NCBI GenBank assembly: GCA_030589605.1
Contig: JAUUVJ010000284.1
Location: forward strand, 1-5,885
DNA: 5,885 bases
Direction of reading: 5' to 3'
Source of the DNA: Candidatus Hodarchaeota archaeon
GTDB lineage: Archaea; Asgardarchaeota; Heimdallarchaeia; Hodarchaeales; Hodarchaeaceae
In this document: positions 5,698-5,885 of the stretch, piece after piece
Layout of the letters: every line of letters starts with the position of its first letter
Position numbering within the stretch: position 1 is the stretch's first letter
Translations under genes and position numbers: made by a program
The notes under the pieces: model-generated
The model's database searches: none
Told to the model about the DNA's origin: nothing
What the model saw: only the letters and a program-made list of their open reading frames with translations

Positions 5698-5885
5698 TTA
5701 CCGAATGATAAATCCATTTTTCAGAGGATCCTCTGGATCGATAAGAAATTCATTTCTTCCTGTGATATAGGCTCTTCCTTCTACTTCTGGGATAATAGCT
5801 TCAAAAGGGCCATATTTCGTTGTTTTAACAATTTTTCCAGAAAATTTGCTTCCTAGAATACTTTCTATTATTAAAGACTGATTAA
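5698..5885 (-). CDS. Proline racemase-family protein, C-terminal 61 residues only
   Basis: On the minus strand an open frame enters from the right edge and ends at TAA (complement of 5698-5700), giving the last 61 residues. They match the conserved C-terminus of proline racemases and relatives: ESILGSKFSGKI, the PEVEGRAYITGRNEF segment and the terminal DPEDPLKNGFIIR. The family contains proline racemase, 4-hydroxyproline 2-epimerase and trans-3-hydroxy-L-proline dehydratase, told apart by two active-site Cys/Ser/Thr positions that lie upstream and outside the window. The reaction therefore cannot be assigned. The gene converges on the AOR gene and belongs to a separate transcript, so a functional link to its neighbours is only suggested by proximity. 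Confidence 0.85.
   Translation of the reverse strand, partial: NQSLIIESILGSKFSGKIVKTTKYGPFEAIIPEVEGRAYITGRNEFLIDPEDPLKNGFIIR

Noticed and set aside
5722..5735. Perfect 14-bp palindrome CAGAGGATCCTCTG
   Set aside because: It lies inside the conserved DPEDPL codons of the proline-racemase gene, so protein constraint and chance explain it.

Overview
The window is AT-rich and compact. It carries six protein-coding genes, two of them cut by the window edges. Layout: a citrate lyase alpha-subunit gene (citF) reads leftward off the left edge. A divergent intergenic region of about 190 bp follows. Four genes then read rightward: an HD-domain phosphohydrolase, an isocitrate/isopropylmalate-dehydrogenase-family enzyme, a MoaD/ThiS-like small sulfur carrier, and a large tungsten/molybdenum aldehyde:ferredoxin oxidoreductase (AOR). 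A proline-racemase-family gene converges on the AOR gene from the right edge. I see no RNA genes, mobile elements or CRISPR.

The organism is probably an anaerobic archaeon, possibly Asgard-like; this is an inference with low to moderate confidence. Supporting signs are an AOR paired with its own MoaD-like carrier, Shine-Dalgarno sites of the GGTGA type, and TATA-like AT boxes in the divergent spacer. A low-GC anaerobic bacterium cannot be excluded from the sequence alone.

The genes together suggest anaerobic carboxylic-acid and amino-acid metabolism. Citrate lyase would split citrate to acetate and oxaloacetate. The decarboxylating dehydrogenase, with an NADP-type cofactor loop, would oxidise isocitrate or a related 3-substituted malate. 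The AOR would oxidise an aldehyde to an acid and pass electrons to ferredoxin, with the MoaD-like protein supplying dithiolene sulfur for its pterin cofactor. The proline-racemase relative would act on proline or hydroxyproline. The shared pathway is a hypothesis. The HD protein has no recognised role, but it lies 18 nt upstream of the dehydrogenase and is probably co-transcribed with it.

Main points of interest: a CxxxCxxxC rather than the usual CxxCxxxC iron-sulfur motif in the AOR; a dehydrogenase that joins an E. coli Icd-like NADP loop to a mixed substrate loop; similar leader elements upstream of both divergent genes; a possible start-sequestering hairpin in the HD gene leader; and two tandem hairpins between 9-bp direct repeats ahead of the AOR gene.
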